Assembly (NCBI GenBank): GCA_020650975.1
Contig: JAIPMN010000755.1
Location: forward strand, 23,635-87,634
Length of the DNA stretch: 64,000 bases
Direction: 5' to 3'
DNA from: Apostichopus californicus
Lineage: Eukaryota; Echinodermata; Holothuroidea; Aspidochirotida; Stichopodidae
Of this stretch, positions 1-13,100 are shown one piece after another. The translations under genes and the position numbers were made by a program. The notes under the pieces were generated by a model. That model searched no databases. It was given only the letters and a program-made list of their open reading frames with translations, and had not been told where the DNA came from. The first letter of the stretch is position 1, and each line of letters starts with the position of its first letter.

Positions 1-970
1 GAATTTCCAGGATTTCTCTATGTAAACATAAATTGTGAACGTATTACTCTTTGATGGCCATTCAGACGATATTCTTCAATATAAAGGCCTTGAGTTGTCA
101 TTTCAAAAAAGGAATGTTGAGTCTCATTTTGAACTATTTTCTATCAGAGGATAGTTTCTACTCATTAGAAATTGTAATTTTGCTTGTAGGTGCCTATGGC
201 ACTTTCATTTATACAACAAATATGAAATCATTAAATTTTATTTGGAGTTCAATTGCTACAGAAAAAACCTATGTAAACATTGCAAAAGACTGTGCCAGTC
301 AGGTATTCAACAAAAACCAAGCATGTCTAATTTCATCTGCAATAAATAGATATATCTAATGCAACACTATTCTCTTCACATTACCATGTTTAAAGACACC
401 TCAATCCGAGGAAAGTCAATAGCCGAACTGAACCAAACGTTTTGTAGTTCCAAATAATAATAATAGTACCATAACCCAATGCAAAATGATATCAAATTCA
501 ATATCCAGTTCTGTTCGGTAAGAATATAACAAATAAAATAAAATGTAAAAAAAAGTAGCAAACTTGAACAAAACCAAAAAGTTGCAAGCAACATTTCAAA
601 CTACTGACCGGTGTGACCAGACTTTAACACACCTCACGTGCCCCCCCCCCCTCCCCCTTACTTTCTCCCCTACTTCAGACCCTAAGAATGATGCATTGCT
701 ACAGCAGCTAGTTCTGTGTTAAATGCATCGTTGCAAGAGGCTTTAATGGGTTAATCAGTTCTGATATTTATAGGGTTTAATAATCACAAGACAAATACAT
801 CCTGCAACATAAAAATTTTATGGCTGTTTTTGTAAACAAATTTAATACAGAAACTTGAGTAGTAAATTACTGAGCAGAATCACCTTGAAGGGCATCGGTG
901 TGCCCGGAAATAAACTAGAAAATCAAATAATGGTCACTGGTGTTCAAACTTCAGGAAGCATTGTACTGCC

Positions 971-1080
971 ACCCTCGGGGCATTTGTTCCATTTCTTTGT
1001 AGTTTACCCTACCCTCAGGGCATTTTTTGCACCCCTTAGTTGTTTACTCCACCTTCATGGCATATTTTCCAAATTTTTAG
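971..1080. repeat. Short tandem repeat, 3 units of about 40 bp
   Basis: Three diverged units begin with ACCCTCGGGG, ACCCTCAGGG and ACCTTCATGG at 971, 1011 and 1051. Each is followed by a CATTT/CATAT tract and a TTGTTTAC-like segment. No function is implied. Confidence 0.6.
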
Positions 1081-2548
1081 CAATTTTGAGTATGCTAAAT
1101 TTTGGGCTTAACAACCTTTAACAACAGCAGATTGTTTCAACATTGCTACATGTATAATATTTAAACATAGGCTTGAAGCAACCTTGTGTCTTGAAGACAC
1201 TATCAAAGTGGCTCAAAATTTGTTAGAGGTGCTAAAATGGTCACAAAGCGTTAAACACTTATGTCACTTTTCTCAAACCATCCCCATGATATGCAAGGAT
1301 TTGAGAGAATTTTGTATTCCAAATGTTGTGCTAGAGCCACTAGCTGGGCTAGATTAGTTGAGCTAAAGTTCTGTGCAATCAACAGATGCTCTTTGGTTTT
1401 GTTCTTTGGAAGGGAGAGACAGAGGGAGGGAGGAGTCAATTTGCAGTCACTTCTCTTCCAAACTTTTGTGACACTGACTGTATGGGAATATTTACATGAA
1501 AACACAATGTGAGAATTACCAAGGATTATAATACGTGTTATAATGTGCTTATGTAATCAACTATCCACCTTATGAAATAACACTTATATCTACTAACCAG
1601 AGGTGCCCATGGAAAACTATCAACAGCGTCTACAGTGTCTAAAACTTTTGTTGAATGTTCAAATGCTTAAAGCAAAGGCAATGTTATCTTGCTTTAAAGA
1701 ACATGAAGATACTAGACTTCAACACCACAGTCGGCAAACTGCACTGACACCCTACAGTCCATTATCCAGGCTAGATTGATGCATTCTGAGCAGGGGTGGG
1801 GGTCTCGTGTGTCAGGCCCTCAGGCCTCATGGAAGGACCTGGGTCCTGAAACTTTGCAGACTGCCACTTTAACACATCCAAACTGATACAAACAACTCCT
1901 GCACATATGGAGAATGCATTTGTGAACAACATATTTTAGCATCAATTGAAATAATAAACGATAAATGTTTTCTTGTTATGTTTTGTTCCTCTTATATACA
2001 AATATACTCACCATCTCTGGTAAATTTACTTCTTTTAAAGTGGGTTGCTGCTTTCAAGGGTACAAAATTGATCATTTGTGATAAAACGAAACATACAGAG
2101 CCAAAGATAACACCTTCAAGAATTATAAACATTAAATACTCCTGACAGTAGAGCTAGTGAAATATCAGCATGAATGAAAGACCACATAAGCATCAGACAA
2201 TGATCATTTGGCTCTCCTGAAATTTAATCAAATACACCTTTGGAATTGACAAACGATTTTCTCCAAGTTTAAGAAAACATCTGTTCCGACTGGTTATCTC
2301 TATTCCTTTTTCTTTTGTTTCAGTAACATTAAACTAAATGTACAAGTGGTTTCCTAACATAGTCCAAATGTGGCACTGCAATGTGGTTGCTAAGGCAACA
2401 ATACGAATGAGTGCTATTTCATACCTCGCATTTTTTTATATCAAATCTGTGCTTTTCTTTTCTCTTTTTTTTTGGGGGGGGGGGGGGAATGGTATATCAT
2501 TGTTTCCTGCCCCCAGTCATCAGAAATTTGATTACTTTCTGAAGTTTT

Positions 2549-2554
2549 TTTATT
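2549..2554 (-). terminator. Candidate poly(A) signal of PCF11
   Basis: TTTATT on the plus strand reads AATAAA on the minus strand, about 225 nt past the PCF11 stop codon. The position is plausible for a 3' UTR end. It is a six-base match in AT-rich DNA, so it is only a candidate. Confidence 0.35.
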
Positions 2555-2779
2555 TCTTTCTCGATTAGGATGTTTCTAACTTGCAGACTTGTAAAAGAAA
2601 TATTAGATCATTTAGTTTGACAGAGCCTGTACTGTGGCAATGTTTGGTTATTCATTATGAATATGTCTTATGTTATGTCTCATTAATTCTTTAATCCTGT
2701 TTTCTTATTTCAGCTGTTATATGCATGATGTAATACTAAATATATTGCATGTGGCATGCTATGTAGTAATCTATAGATG

Positions 2780-4147
2780 CTATGCTATACTAGTCTCCTG
2801 CTGATTCTCAGAGGTTGCAGTGTGATGCTTAGAATCTGTATCATTACTAGCTTCATCTTTGTCATCTTCATTCTTTATTCCTCTCTCTGCTCCTTCATCC
2901 AATGAGGGTTCCTCTCCGGCCAAGTCACCCTCCACAGCAGGGGTAGCTTCTTTAGCTAGAACTGGTTCGGTTTGTTCAGCATTCACTGGATTAGAAGTAC
3001 TGGCCTGGTTAACTACTACAGTAGGGTCAGTGTCTTGAGTAGATTCACTCACTTTGGCTATAACTACACTAGACGATGCACTTGTACTGTCTTCTTCTTT
3101 CACAATATCCTGTAAAATCTCTTCTCCTTTGTCCTTCTGAGAATCGGAGAATTTAATGTCTCTGGGATCGTCCGTGCTACTCTGTGCTTCTACAACTGTC
3201 TCTTCTATTGCACGTGTATCTTTAGCTAAATCTGTTGGCAGTTCTAGACTGGTGTTACTCAAAGCTTGTTGACCTTTGACCTCAGAAGAACTGTCCATGG
3301 TTTCCATTTCTGTCATATCGTTATCATCGACAGGCTCTGATTTTATGACAGGTGTTTCCTCTGCTTGGTGAGGCACATTTGATATAGGAGGTAAATCGTC
3401 TTCCATTATCACAAATATCTTGGAAGGACCAGAGTCTTCCTCTGCTTCTTCCACTTTAACAGAGGCAACATCCTCTACCAGATTAGAGGTATCATCCTTC
3501 ACAAGATCAGAAGCAGATTCCTCTGTGAGTCCAGGGGTTACACCCTCTTCAAGTCCAGGGATTACACCCTCTTCAAGTCCAGGGATTACACCCTCTTCAA
3601 GTCCAGGGATTACACCCTCCATGGCTCCAGGGGTTGCGCCCTCTACGAGTCCAGGGAGAACACCCTCTACCAGACCAGAGTTAACATCCTCTTCCTTTAT
3701 CTTGGTAGTGGTAGTGTCCTCTGCAACATCAGAGGTAGTCCCCTCTGCCATGCCAGAGGGAGTACCCTCTTGCAGACCAGAGATGACACCCTCTACTAAA
3801 TTAGAGGCAGTGCCCTTAACTACAGATGGCTGTGAGCTCATCTCTCCTGATGTAGGTTCTTTCTTTATTTCAGTTATTATCGATTCTTTCTTGATATCCA
3901 CTGTTGGTTCTTCCATCATCTCAGATAGAGGCTCTTCCTTTATTATCTTGGTTGCATCAGGCTTCGTTTCATCGGTGACTTTCAACGTTGGGTTTAATAT
4001 TTCTTCAACGGTTGGTTTGTTGTCTTCCAACTCTGTACCACCATTTTGTGAATCCACTTCGTTGTCAGAATCGAAACCTGGAAGGGTCCCATCTGTCATA
4101 CCAGGGATCCCATGGAAACTGCCTGAAGATTCTCCAAATACAGAACT
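2780..4147 (-). CDS. PCF11: PCF11 last exon: acidic, repeat-bearing C-terminal tail
   Basis: This exon encodes residues 1969-2423, entered through a TTGCAG acceptor and ending at the stop at 2780. It is rich in Glu, Thr, Ser and Val and has no recognisable folded domain. Many KxEP and VxKxE stretches resemble SUMO-acceptor contexts (for example IKEEP and IKKEP), but this is only pattern similarity. A run of eight-residue repeats of the GVIPGLEE type lies at about 3528-3660. Human PCF11 ends soon after the second zinc finger, so this tail is an extension relative to vertebrates. Confidence 0.85.
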   Translation of the reverse strand, partial: SSVFGESSGSFHGIPGMTDGTLPGFDSDNEVDSQNGGTELEDNKPTVEEILNPTLKVTDETKPDATKIIKEEPLSEMMEEPTVDIKKESIITEIKKEPTSGEMSSQPSVVKGTASNLVEGVISGLQEGTPSGMAEGTTSDVAEDTTTTKIKEEDVNSGLVEGVLPGLVEGATPGAMEGVIPGLEEGVIPGLEEGVIPGLEEGVTPGLTEESASDLVKDDTSNLVEDVASVKVEEAEEDSGPSKIFVIMEDDLPPISNVPHQAEETPVIKSEPVDDNDMTEMETMDSSSEVKGQQALSNTSLELPTDLAKDTRAIEETVVEAQSSTDDPRDIKFSDSQKDKGEEILQDIVKEEDSTSASSSVVIAKVSESTQDTDPTVVVNQASTSNPVNAEQTEPVLAKEATPAVEGDLAGEEPSLDEGAERGIKNEDDKDEASNDTDSKHHTATSENQQETSIA

Positions 4148-7100
4148 CTGCAATGAAAATAAAATGAACATAAATGGACAAGCAAAATGAGCCTAGGTCT
4201 TATTTCTCTCTTGAACATTATCTAAACACAATAACCATGTGCCACCAGATTGAGGACTTAGCTCTTCGTAACATAAGGTGCTAGTCTCATTTAAGGCACT
4301 AAATGGCTGGTTTTGGTTCCATGCCCCAGTGCCCCTCTTTGGACTACTGTGCCCATAGCAATTTATGCCCCAGTCCACCTCTGACGTAACAACCCCAGCA
4401 ACTTTCAACAATAAAGATGACAGGTTTGTACAACCAATAGCATTTGAGCTAAATTGGACAGACAGACAGATAGATAGAAAGACATATTACCATGGTTACC
4501 ATGGTAACACCATTGACTTGTAAAGCCAATTGAACTGACAATAGTACAAAACTGCAAAAACAATAAAATATCACTATGCATACTTCCAGATCGCAGCCAT
4601 ACTTACATTCTTGAGATCTTCAAAGCAGGTAGGATGATATGTTTTATTGTTTACTTTCACTGCATCTTTCAACATCCAGGCTTCATCGTCCTCATCCCAG
4701 TACTGTTCAAATTGTTCCTGGCAAATCTTGCAGTACTAAGGGGGGAGGGGGGAGAGAGATATGATACAAAGTCAATCTAGGTTGAGAACCTTTCATACTA
4801 TGATAATCATTAATAATTCTCCTCATAATAATTACTATGACTGTCAACAATACCTGACTAAAATTCAAACATTAAAAAAACCAGAATGCAAAAATGCATT
4901 GTCGTTTCGATGATGTAACATGAGCAGTTTTCTTCATGGATCTGACATAATGTATAGTGAGGGTGTACGTGTTTACAAGGGTTTCACGATTTGACCTCTG
5001 GTGACCCAAATGACCTTCACCAAAAACAATAGGCTTATTTAACTCAATGTGGTACTCCTACACACTAAATATGTGGTCTGCCCATGATTCCCTTCTTGAG
5101 ATATCGTGTTTACGATGTTTTCACAATTTGACCCTTGGTGACCCCAAATGACCTTTGACCTCCACCAAAAACAAATGGCTTCTTGTACTCAATGTGGTAT
5201 TTTTACACATTAAGTATGAAGTTGGTCTGACTTTCCCTTCTTGAGATATCGTGTTTAAAAGGTTTTCACAATTTCACTCAAGGTTCCCCCCAAAAGACCT
5301 TGACCTAGACCAAAAACAATAGGCATCTTGTACTTAATGTGGTTCTTCTACACACTAACTATGAAGTTGGTCTGACCTTCCCTTCTTGAAATATCGTGTT
5401 TACAAGGTTTTCACAATTTCACCCTTGGTGACCCCAAATGACCTTTGGCCTCCACCAAAAACATTAAGCTTCTTGTACTTAATGTGGTTACATCTACACA
5501 CTAAGTATGAAATTGGTCTTGAGATAACGTGTTTACAAGGTTTCACAATTTACCCCCGGGTGACCCCAATGACCTTTGACTTCACCAAAAACAAACACTT
5601 CTTGTACTTAATGTGGTACTTCTGCACACCAAATATGAAGTTAGTCTGACCTTCCCTTCTTGAGATATCGTGTTCACAAGCTGGGCGTCACAAACACACT
5701 CACACACGCCATCATTAATACAAAGGTTACGATTATCATCGAAACCAAAAAGTGAGAATTTTACTAAACTTTCATGTTAGTTTCACATTCAAGCCCCAAC
5801 TGGTGCTGGTTGAGTTAACAGGTCTCTCTTCACTGCAACATCCCATTCTAACATTTATTGGTGTACAAACTCAGTATTTCCAACAACCATAAAGGCAGTT
5901 TCTTTATCTTTCCATTTCTATCTTTTTTGATGGCAGAGCAAAATTCTTTGATTTGACTGAAGTTGCAAGAGCAGTGCTGCAGTACTTTGGTTTGTGTGTC
6001 AAGTTAAAGTTGCTTGCTTGCTCGAGATGAATCATGAAATCACAACACACTGAACTTTCAACTAGCTGAAGCCAGAAATCCAAATGTGTACTTTGGTAAA
6101 GTGAAGGACAAAATAAGAGAAAGAACTCTCTGTAGAAATTGTGATTCTTCCTACCTCATCCTCCTCCACACCAGTTACAGGTACACCTCGCCCTTCTTGT
6201 TCCGATTCCACGGTCGCCTCCTCGGCCTGTTGTTCAAAGAAGGCGCTTCGATCTGTGAGGATAAGAAGACCACACTCGTAAGGTTTACAAAGTTGAGGCA
6301 TATTATAATGTGACCTGTATACTGTGAATTATAATGTACCATGTTACTTGACAACTGGAGAAGCTATCTTGTCGTCGGCATCAACGCTACATTCACTCAA
6401 TTTATACCGACACGACACATGAACTAAACCCTTAAAAAGTTGTTTCACACAAGAATCACTCCACATAAATGAACAGAACTGCAAATAAAACTGACTATAT
6501 TTCCTGTCACCAAAAGTGGGGTATCTGCAAGTAATGGTGTTCACTGCCTTCCTTTCTTCTTCTACCTACACAACTGGTGGAAGTACTGATATTGGGGATG
6601 GTACTATGGGAGGGGATGGCAAAGGGATGGTTGGGAGGGGGGCGGGGGGATAATTATAACCTGTCCTTCTCTACTTACATCCTTCCTCTGATGCATCCAT
6701 CAATCTCTTCATACAAGAGCCACTCATCTAATTTATACTACCAGGAGGGGGGGGGGGGGTAGATGAGAGGGTTCTTTACTTACATCCTTCCTGTGATGCA
6801 TCAATCTCTTCATACAGGAGCCACTTATCTGATTAATACTATCAGGAGGAGGAGGAGGGGAGATGAAGGGGTTCTTTACTTACATCCTTCCTCTGATGCG
6901 TCAAATCTCTTCATACAGGAGCCACTTATCTGATTAATACTATCAGTAGGGGGGTGGGGTTGAGGGGTGGATGAGGGGGTTCTTTACTTACATCCTTCCT
7001 CTGATGCATCAATCTCTTCATACAGGAGCCACTCATCTAATTCATAGTACCACTTTCTGGAGGTTGCTGACTTGATGCCATCCTTGTCTTTCCTATTCTG

Positions 7101-10100
7101 TCTGAAGTGCCAGTCGAGATGTTTGCGGTATTCCTCCATCAGTTCGATGCTAAACCTCATCCCGCATGACGAACACTGAGTCCCAGAGATGATGGAGTAG
7201 ATGATGCCAGGGTATCGTCTAACCGTCCAAAGAAAAAAGAGAGAAAGGGGAACTGCTCGTCAACAATCGTTCCATCCCGCACGTAAACACTGACTGACCC
7301 AAAACTGTTTTTGCGGTCATTTCTTTCAACACCTACTATGGCTAACCTACTAACACAATAGCCAATCAGTAACATCTTTTTCCCAAATATAGGCTCTCTT
7401 TGCTTTTTCAATGAAAATGAAACTTTTTCCACCAAAGAATGAACAAACTTAGCCATTGCCATTCAAATAACACTCTGAAAGAAATACACCTAGTTATATC
7501 CTAACTAATCGAGAAGTAATTTACAACAAATGTGAACTGGATATGACCCCAGTACAGGGAAAACTTCAGTGGTAAAATTTTGTGTAGCAATTTTGAACAT
7601 TTGTCTCACATATTAAATGCTATGGTTCCTGTGTACAAAAACTGTGATAAATCTTGGCACTTGTATAGCAATATGCACATACAGCATAGCAGCTTGCGAT
7701 GCGAGAACCGGATAATTTGTTCCCTGTGGTTGTCTCTCTTTGTACAGGCAATCATAAGTGTCGTATCTTTAGGAAACTGACGCTTTTCGATTTTAAACAA
7801 GAAAAAAATTCAGTGAATCACATATGTGAGAAGTGAGAAAATCTAATGTTGGAATTTAAAGAGGTTTTGTACAGTAACCTGCAAATTAAAAGCAAACTTA
7901 ATGATGAATGTTAATTCCTGTGTTTTTATTCCCTGCTGTATAATTTCATAAATGATAATTACGTCTATCACAACACTTACTGTTTGATATCACTGTTTCC
8001 TAATGAGAGAGGGGGAACGACCCTCTGCTCCGGCGATAGGTTAAGCTCCTCTAGTAAATTCACTTTGGATTTCTTCTCCACGTTTTCACCATCTTCTCCT
8101 TCTTCCTTCTTTGCCTTTTTCTTGCGATTCCTGTTCGTGGGTTTTTTCTCTTGCGGTTTATCTTCTTTCTCCACCACCGGAGCAGAGGCAGGAGAAGGAG
8201 TCCCCGATTGCTCGGGAGCAGCAGGTGACTGGGGTTTCGTCAATATTCCTGACGACATCAGTTTGCTCAAGAGGTCGTTGATGTCAACTTGAGATTTCAA
8301 TGTGTTGGCGGGGGCCGCTTCCTCTACTTAGTAAGGAGGAAAAGGAATGGGGGAATGGATGATCGATGGAGATTATTCGAACTATAAGTTTAGAGGTGAC
8401 AGACTCTTAATATATGATTACTATTTTCCTCTAGTCCAACAACATCACTAAGCATGCGAGATAAAAACCCACTTCCAAGGACACAAACCCAAAAATTTTC
8501 AAGGTTCTTCAAAATTATATTCATATGAGTGTTTGTCTCTAATTGCAACCTGAGTAAATTCTCTGAACCCTTCCTCTGTTTAGACTGAAGAAATTTAAAC
8601 TTATTTTTACATTCCTATTATTTAAATCATTAAAATCGGCAATGGATCAAGTCTAATATAATCCTCCAATGTCCTTAACAAATGTGGTACAGGCAGGTTA
8701 CGATATGCTAGTTACTTGGAGAAAACTGTCTGCAGAAGAACATTCTAGATCTTTAACACACTACACAGTATAATACTACCCGGCCGTGTTTATAATGTTA
8801 ACAACCTCACATCATCATGTATAAACACTTTAAAACAAAAAGACGTCCAACGACCCCTCTTTACTCACCCATGGGTAGCACAGATGGCTGCATTGGACCA
8901 ACAGGCAGGTTGCCCAGAAAGCCACTCGAAGCTGAAGACGGGGTAGGTACATAGGTAGGGATAGGCTGAGGTAGAACTGGAGGCATTCCATACCCTAACG
9001 GGGTGGCTTCGTTATAACCTCCTGGAAGTTCAGACTGAGGAACAGAAGTTTGCAAATGTGGTTGAAGTTGACCCTGTGCTAGTCCCTGCATGGGTACCAT
9101 CTGCATTGGAATGTGTTGCCTCTCCATCACTGATTGGGAGTTGGGTACATCCAGACCGTGTGCACCCTGATAAATTGAACCTGAGAGAGGGATGGCTGGT
9201 TGATATGGGTCATATGCAAGTGACCCACTGACATCAGGTAGAACCCGCTGAAGTCCAACCCCAGGTGGAGGGGGTCTTACATTTCTCAGTTCCATGTAAG
9301 GAGATGAACGATCAGGGTGAACCCTAGCTGCATCGAGAGGAATGCCACGAGGAGGATGAGCATCTTGCATGTGTTCCGGGAAGTGATGAGGGGAACCTCT
9401 TGGTAAAAGGTCTTCGTCAGGGTGACGGAGCAGCCCTTCCCTCCTGGGATCCCTCCTGGGATCTCTCCTGGGATCCCTCCTGGGATCCCTCCTTGGATCC
9501 CGTGGATGTTGACGGTTCATCGGTATACGACGATCATCTTCCTCCATGAACTCTCGTGGAGGGAACCTTTCTTCCTCCAACCTGAACTCTTCTCGCTCCT
9601 CATGGTGCACCCTGTGAGGAGGTGGACGTCTATGCCTTAATTCAAAGTCCTCTCCATAGGGACTTCCTTCTCGCCCTCGTCTTGGGTGGAGTCTATGCAT
9701 CCTCTCTTCGTGCATCATTTCAAGTTCTTCCTCCCGTCTCCTTCTTGGTGGTCCTCGCATATGTGGTGGTGGTGGAGGACCTCTTGTTCCAACAACCTTT
9801 TGTCGTTCTCTAACCCTCATCGATGTACCCCTCGGTCCCATCTGTTCCGGGAATTCCGGGGGAGGGGAACCCCTCCTCAATGCCCATTCCTCATCCTCCT
9901 GTAACATTTTCCTCTTCCTATCCGGGAACATCCTTGCCCTGCGGAATTGTTCTTCTTCCATGATCCTATGGTATTCCTCGGACTCCTCGAGCTCGACCCT
10001 CCTCAGCCGTCGTCTTTCGACATCTGGTGAAGATCTAATAAATCTCGGATGTGCCTCAGCAATGCCAGACAGAGACATCAAAGAAGGGATCGCAGGTTGC

Positions 10101-13100
10101 TTCTCTTCTCCTTCGTTCTCCATTCTGGGTCTGTTATATGTAGAAATGAACAGAAGGGTTAATATATTATTCATCTTAGATCTATTACTTGGATGGATAG
10201 AGGATTGTAAAAAGGTTTCTTCCGGTAGAAATAGTTTGAATATTGTTAACTCTGTTAACTTTATAGCAAGTTATTGATGCTACAGACTGATATGAATTTC
10301 CCATAATTTTGTTAATAGTAGTCATGGAATTAAACACACTACTTTTGAACAGGATTTAAATAAGTGGCATCTCCACAGCATCCATTCAGTGACCTTTATT
10401 TGGTCTCCCGTGTCCCTGATATTAGTTACAGCTGAAACAATATTGGAGATATACTAGAACAAGGACAGCAAAAAGACCCAAACATCTTACTTTAGACACT
10501 TCATTGTCTCATTAATACAGATATATGAGGGAGAAGCCAAATGCACAAGAGTTGTCAAACTATAGCTTTAAGAGTTTCTTAGCAATGTTTAGTTCTTATC
10601 ATCGGTTTCATTGATTCATAGCATGTTCTCCACAGGATAATTTACAACTTAATTCTTAATGGTCATGTGAAACCTTGTTAAATTACTTATCTTCCAAGTG
10701 GAGTAACAAATAACGCATTCTTTGAAAACAGGATCTTCACAAAACAAAACAAACTACTTTAAAAAGGATGACATCATACCCTCTCAGATCAATGTCCTCC
10801 CTCACTTCTGTTACATCTGCTCCTCTTTTGCCTTCAGCATCGAAGAAGTTCCTTGGTACATCACCCCAGTTTCTAGCCCTGGGAGATACATCGTTTGGGC
10901 CACGGGTGTAGGCATCTAGGTCTCTCAGATCTTGATCTACTGCACTCGGTTCCACCGCATCCCGGAAGGCAGCGGGAAGAAGGTCATCACGGGGTTGTCG
11001 CACTTTCTTGTTAACTTCTGACACGCCATCTGTTTTCTCCTCGACAATCCCTGTATCCGTAGACCGCTTGTCCTTATCCGTCGGTATGACTTTATCACCT
11101 GGATGTACTGTAGAGGCTTCTGCTATATGATTTATGGGTTTACTATCCGATGAATCTGTTTTGGAAAGGTCACCTTTTGCCGAGTCGTTTCTTTCGTCGA
11201 CGTCCATTTTAGCTGTTGCTTTTTCCTCTAGCTCTTTTTGCGATTCTATATTTGTTGTACTTTTGTCTTTAGCACTTGATACTGGATCGCTGCTTATCTG
11301 TTTCTTTTCATCTTTCCCTCTGTCATCCTTCGTTGCTTCCCTGGCACCGTGGCCGGTCTTCTCCAACTTGCGTTCATCCGTATCCTTGATGTTTTTTTCC
11401 ATTTCCACGTCGGTTGACTCCTCTGAATCACCAACAGCAATTCGTCTGTCATCCACATCCTTTTCTGTTGCTTTCTTTTTTCCATCCTCCTTCTCCTCCA
11501 AACTATTGAATCTCTCATCCACATCCTCCCCAGCAGGTCCTCGTCGATTCTTTGAATCTTGCTCCTGCATATCCCCGTCCGCAACATCACTGACTTTCCT
11601 ATCGTCAACATCCTTCTTTGAATCTGACTCGTCCTTCCTTTGGTCGACATCTATCTTGGCACCATCCACATCTCTTGAATGTTCTACTTTCCTTTCATCC
11701 ACATCACTGTTCTCTTTGGTCAACCTATGGTCAACATCACCCCTAGCAACCTTGGAATCCTCCTTGCTTGATAATTCCTTTCCTTCTGCACCTTGTAACT
11801 TCTTCTCAGAACCACCCTGGTCCTCCTTACCACTACTTTCCTCTGCTACCTTCTCACCGACCACTGCTTTAATTCTCTCGTCCCTGTCCTCGGGTGGAGG
11901 GGACATTGGGGAAATCATCTCCTCATCCTTTGGTGATGCTACAGGTGCTTCCTTCTTCTTCTCTTCATCTGCTGATTGACTAGATATCATCTCCTTTTCA
12001 TCCTTCTGCTTTTCCTGTTCCTCTTTGCTAGCCTTCTCTGTGACCTCTGCTGTCTTTGCTACTGATTCAATCACTGCTGACTCTCCATCCTCCTTGGCAT
12101 CAGGCTTCTGATCCCCTACAGACTTTTGCATTCTTGTTTGATAGCTTGGATCGAGAACGCGCAAATCAACATCTCTTCCGACCGGAAAACCAAAAGGACT
12201 CTCTCCTGCTGGCTTGTCAAATCCACTTTGCTCGACATCCATGGCTTCCATAACTTTTGGCCCTGCCATCCTCTTTTGATACTCAAGTTTTCTGGCGACC
12301 TCCATAACATAAGAGTCATCTGACTCCGGAAGATCACCATCCCCTAGATGTTCTGCCTCGGCCTCCGTGAATAAGGAACGCATTCTGAGGCCACTGATCA
12401 GCGACGGCACACTTCGCTGCTCTTCTTTGGACTTTTGAAACTGGTAAAGATCTTCGAGTTGACTCAAAAGTTTCTGGTGTTCCTCGTGGGTTATCTGACC
12501 TGTGTGCAACTGACGATCAGCCTGAGAGGAAGAGAAGATGGAGAGAGTGTGGTGTGTCACCATCGGAGGATAATAACCGAATGAACAATAGATATGAAAT
12601 AAGAGACATCACCAGAGCAGGAGACAGACTTGATTTCTTCTTCAATGGAAGCATAAATTTAAGATATAAGATACATGGTCAATCCATCATCCATATTTCA
12701 ACACATAACATAAGTCCATAGTGATAAGTCTCTAACATCCCCTTCTTTATTATTATTATTAACATCTGCATAGATATCGAACTCATATCAGGCTAATATG
12801 TATTAGAAAAGATGGAAACTCAACTTCAATAAAAGACTCTATCATGCAGTATCTACTACACCCATCAGGGAATAATTTATATTCAAAGCTTTGTGTGGTT
12901 GTTTTGACAGTTCTGAAATTTGGCTGCTTTAAATCTAGATGTTTCCTGTGATATACATCCTATATGGTGATTTGACTATTTTGTACAGCACTTTACACTG
13001 CGATGCGATACTGAATGAAATATACCCTTTTCATATAAGTTGTGAAACTAATAAATCAGTCCAATGAGGAGAAACTTCTTCTCAACTCATATCAGTGGGC

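Larger units (their letters stand above)
1..2779. other. No coding gene seen; probable PCF11 3' UTR at right end
   Basis: I see no supportable gene here. Short open frames are scattered and show no family resemblance. The right part should include the 3' UTR of the minus-strand PCF11 gene, whose stop codon is at 2780-2782. A poly-C run near 640-655 and a poly-G run near 2467-2487 are simple sequence. A weak three-copy tandem repeat lies at 971-1080. Confidence 0.6.

Noticed and set aside
3420-4190. Long plus-strand open frame (256 residues), Ser/Pro/Thr-rich
   Set aside because: It lies exactly opposite the PCF11 last exon. Its composition and repeats mirror the antisense of the GVIPGLEE units.
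11134-11979. Plus-strand open frame of 281 residues rich in Ser, Phe and Leu
   Set aside because: It is antisense to the acidic Lys/Glu/Asp-rich PCF11 exon 8; those codons read backwards give Ser/Phe/Leu without stops. No family signal.
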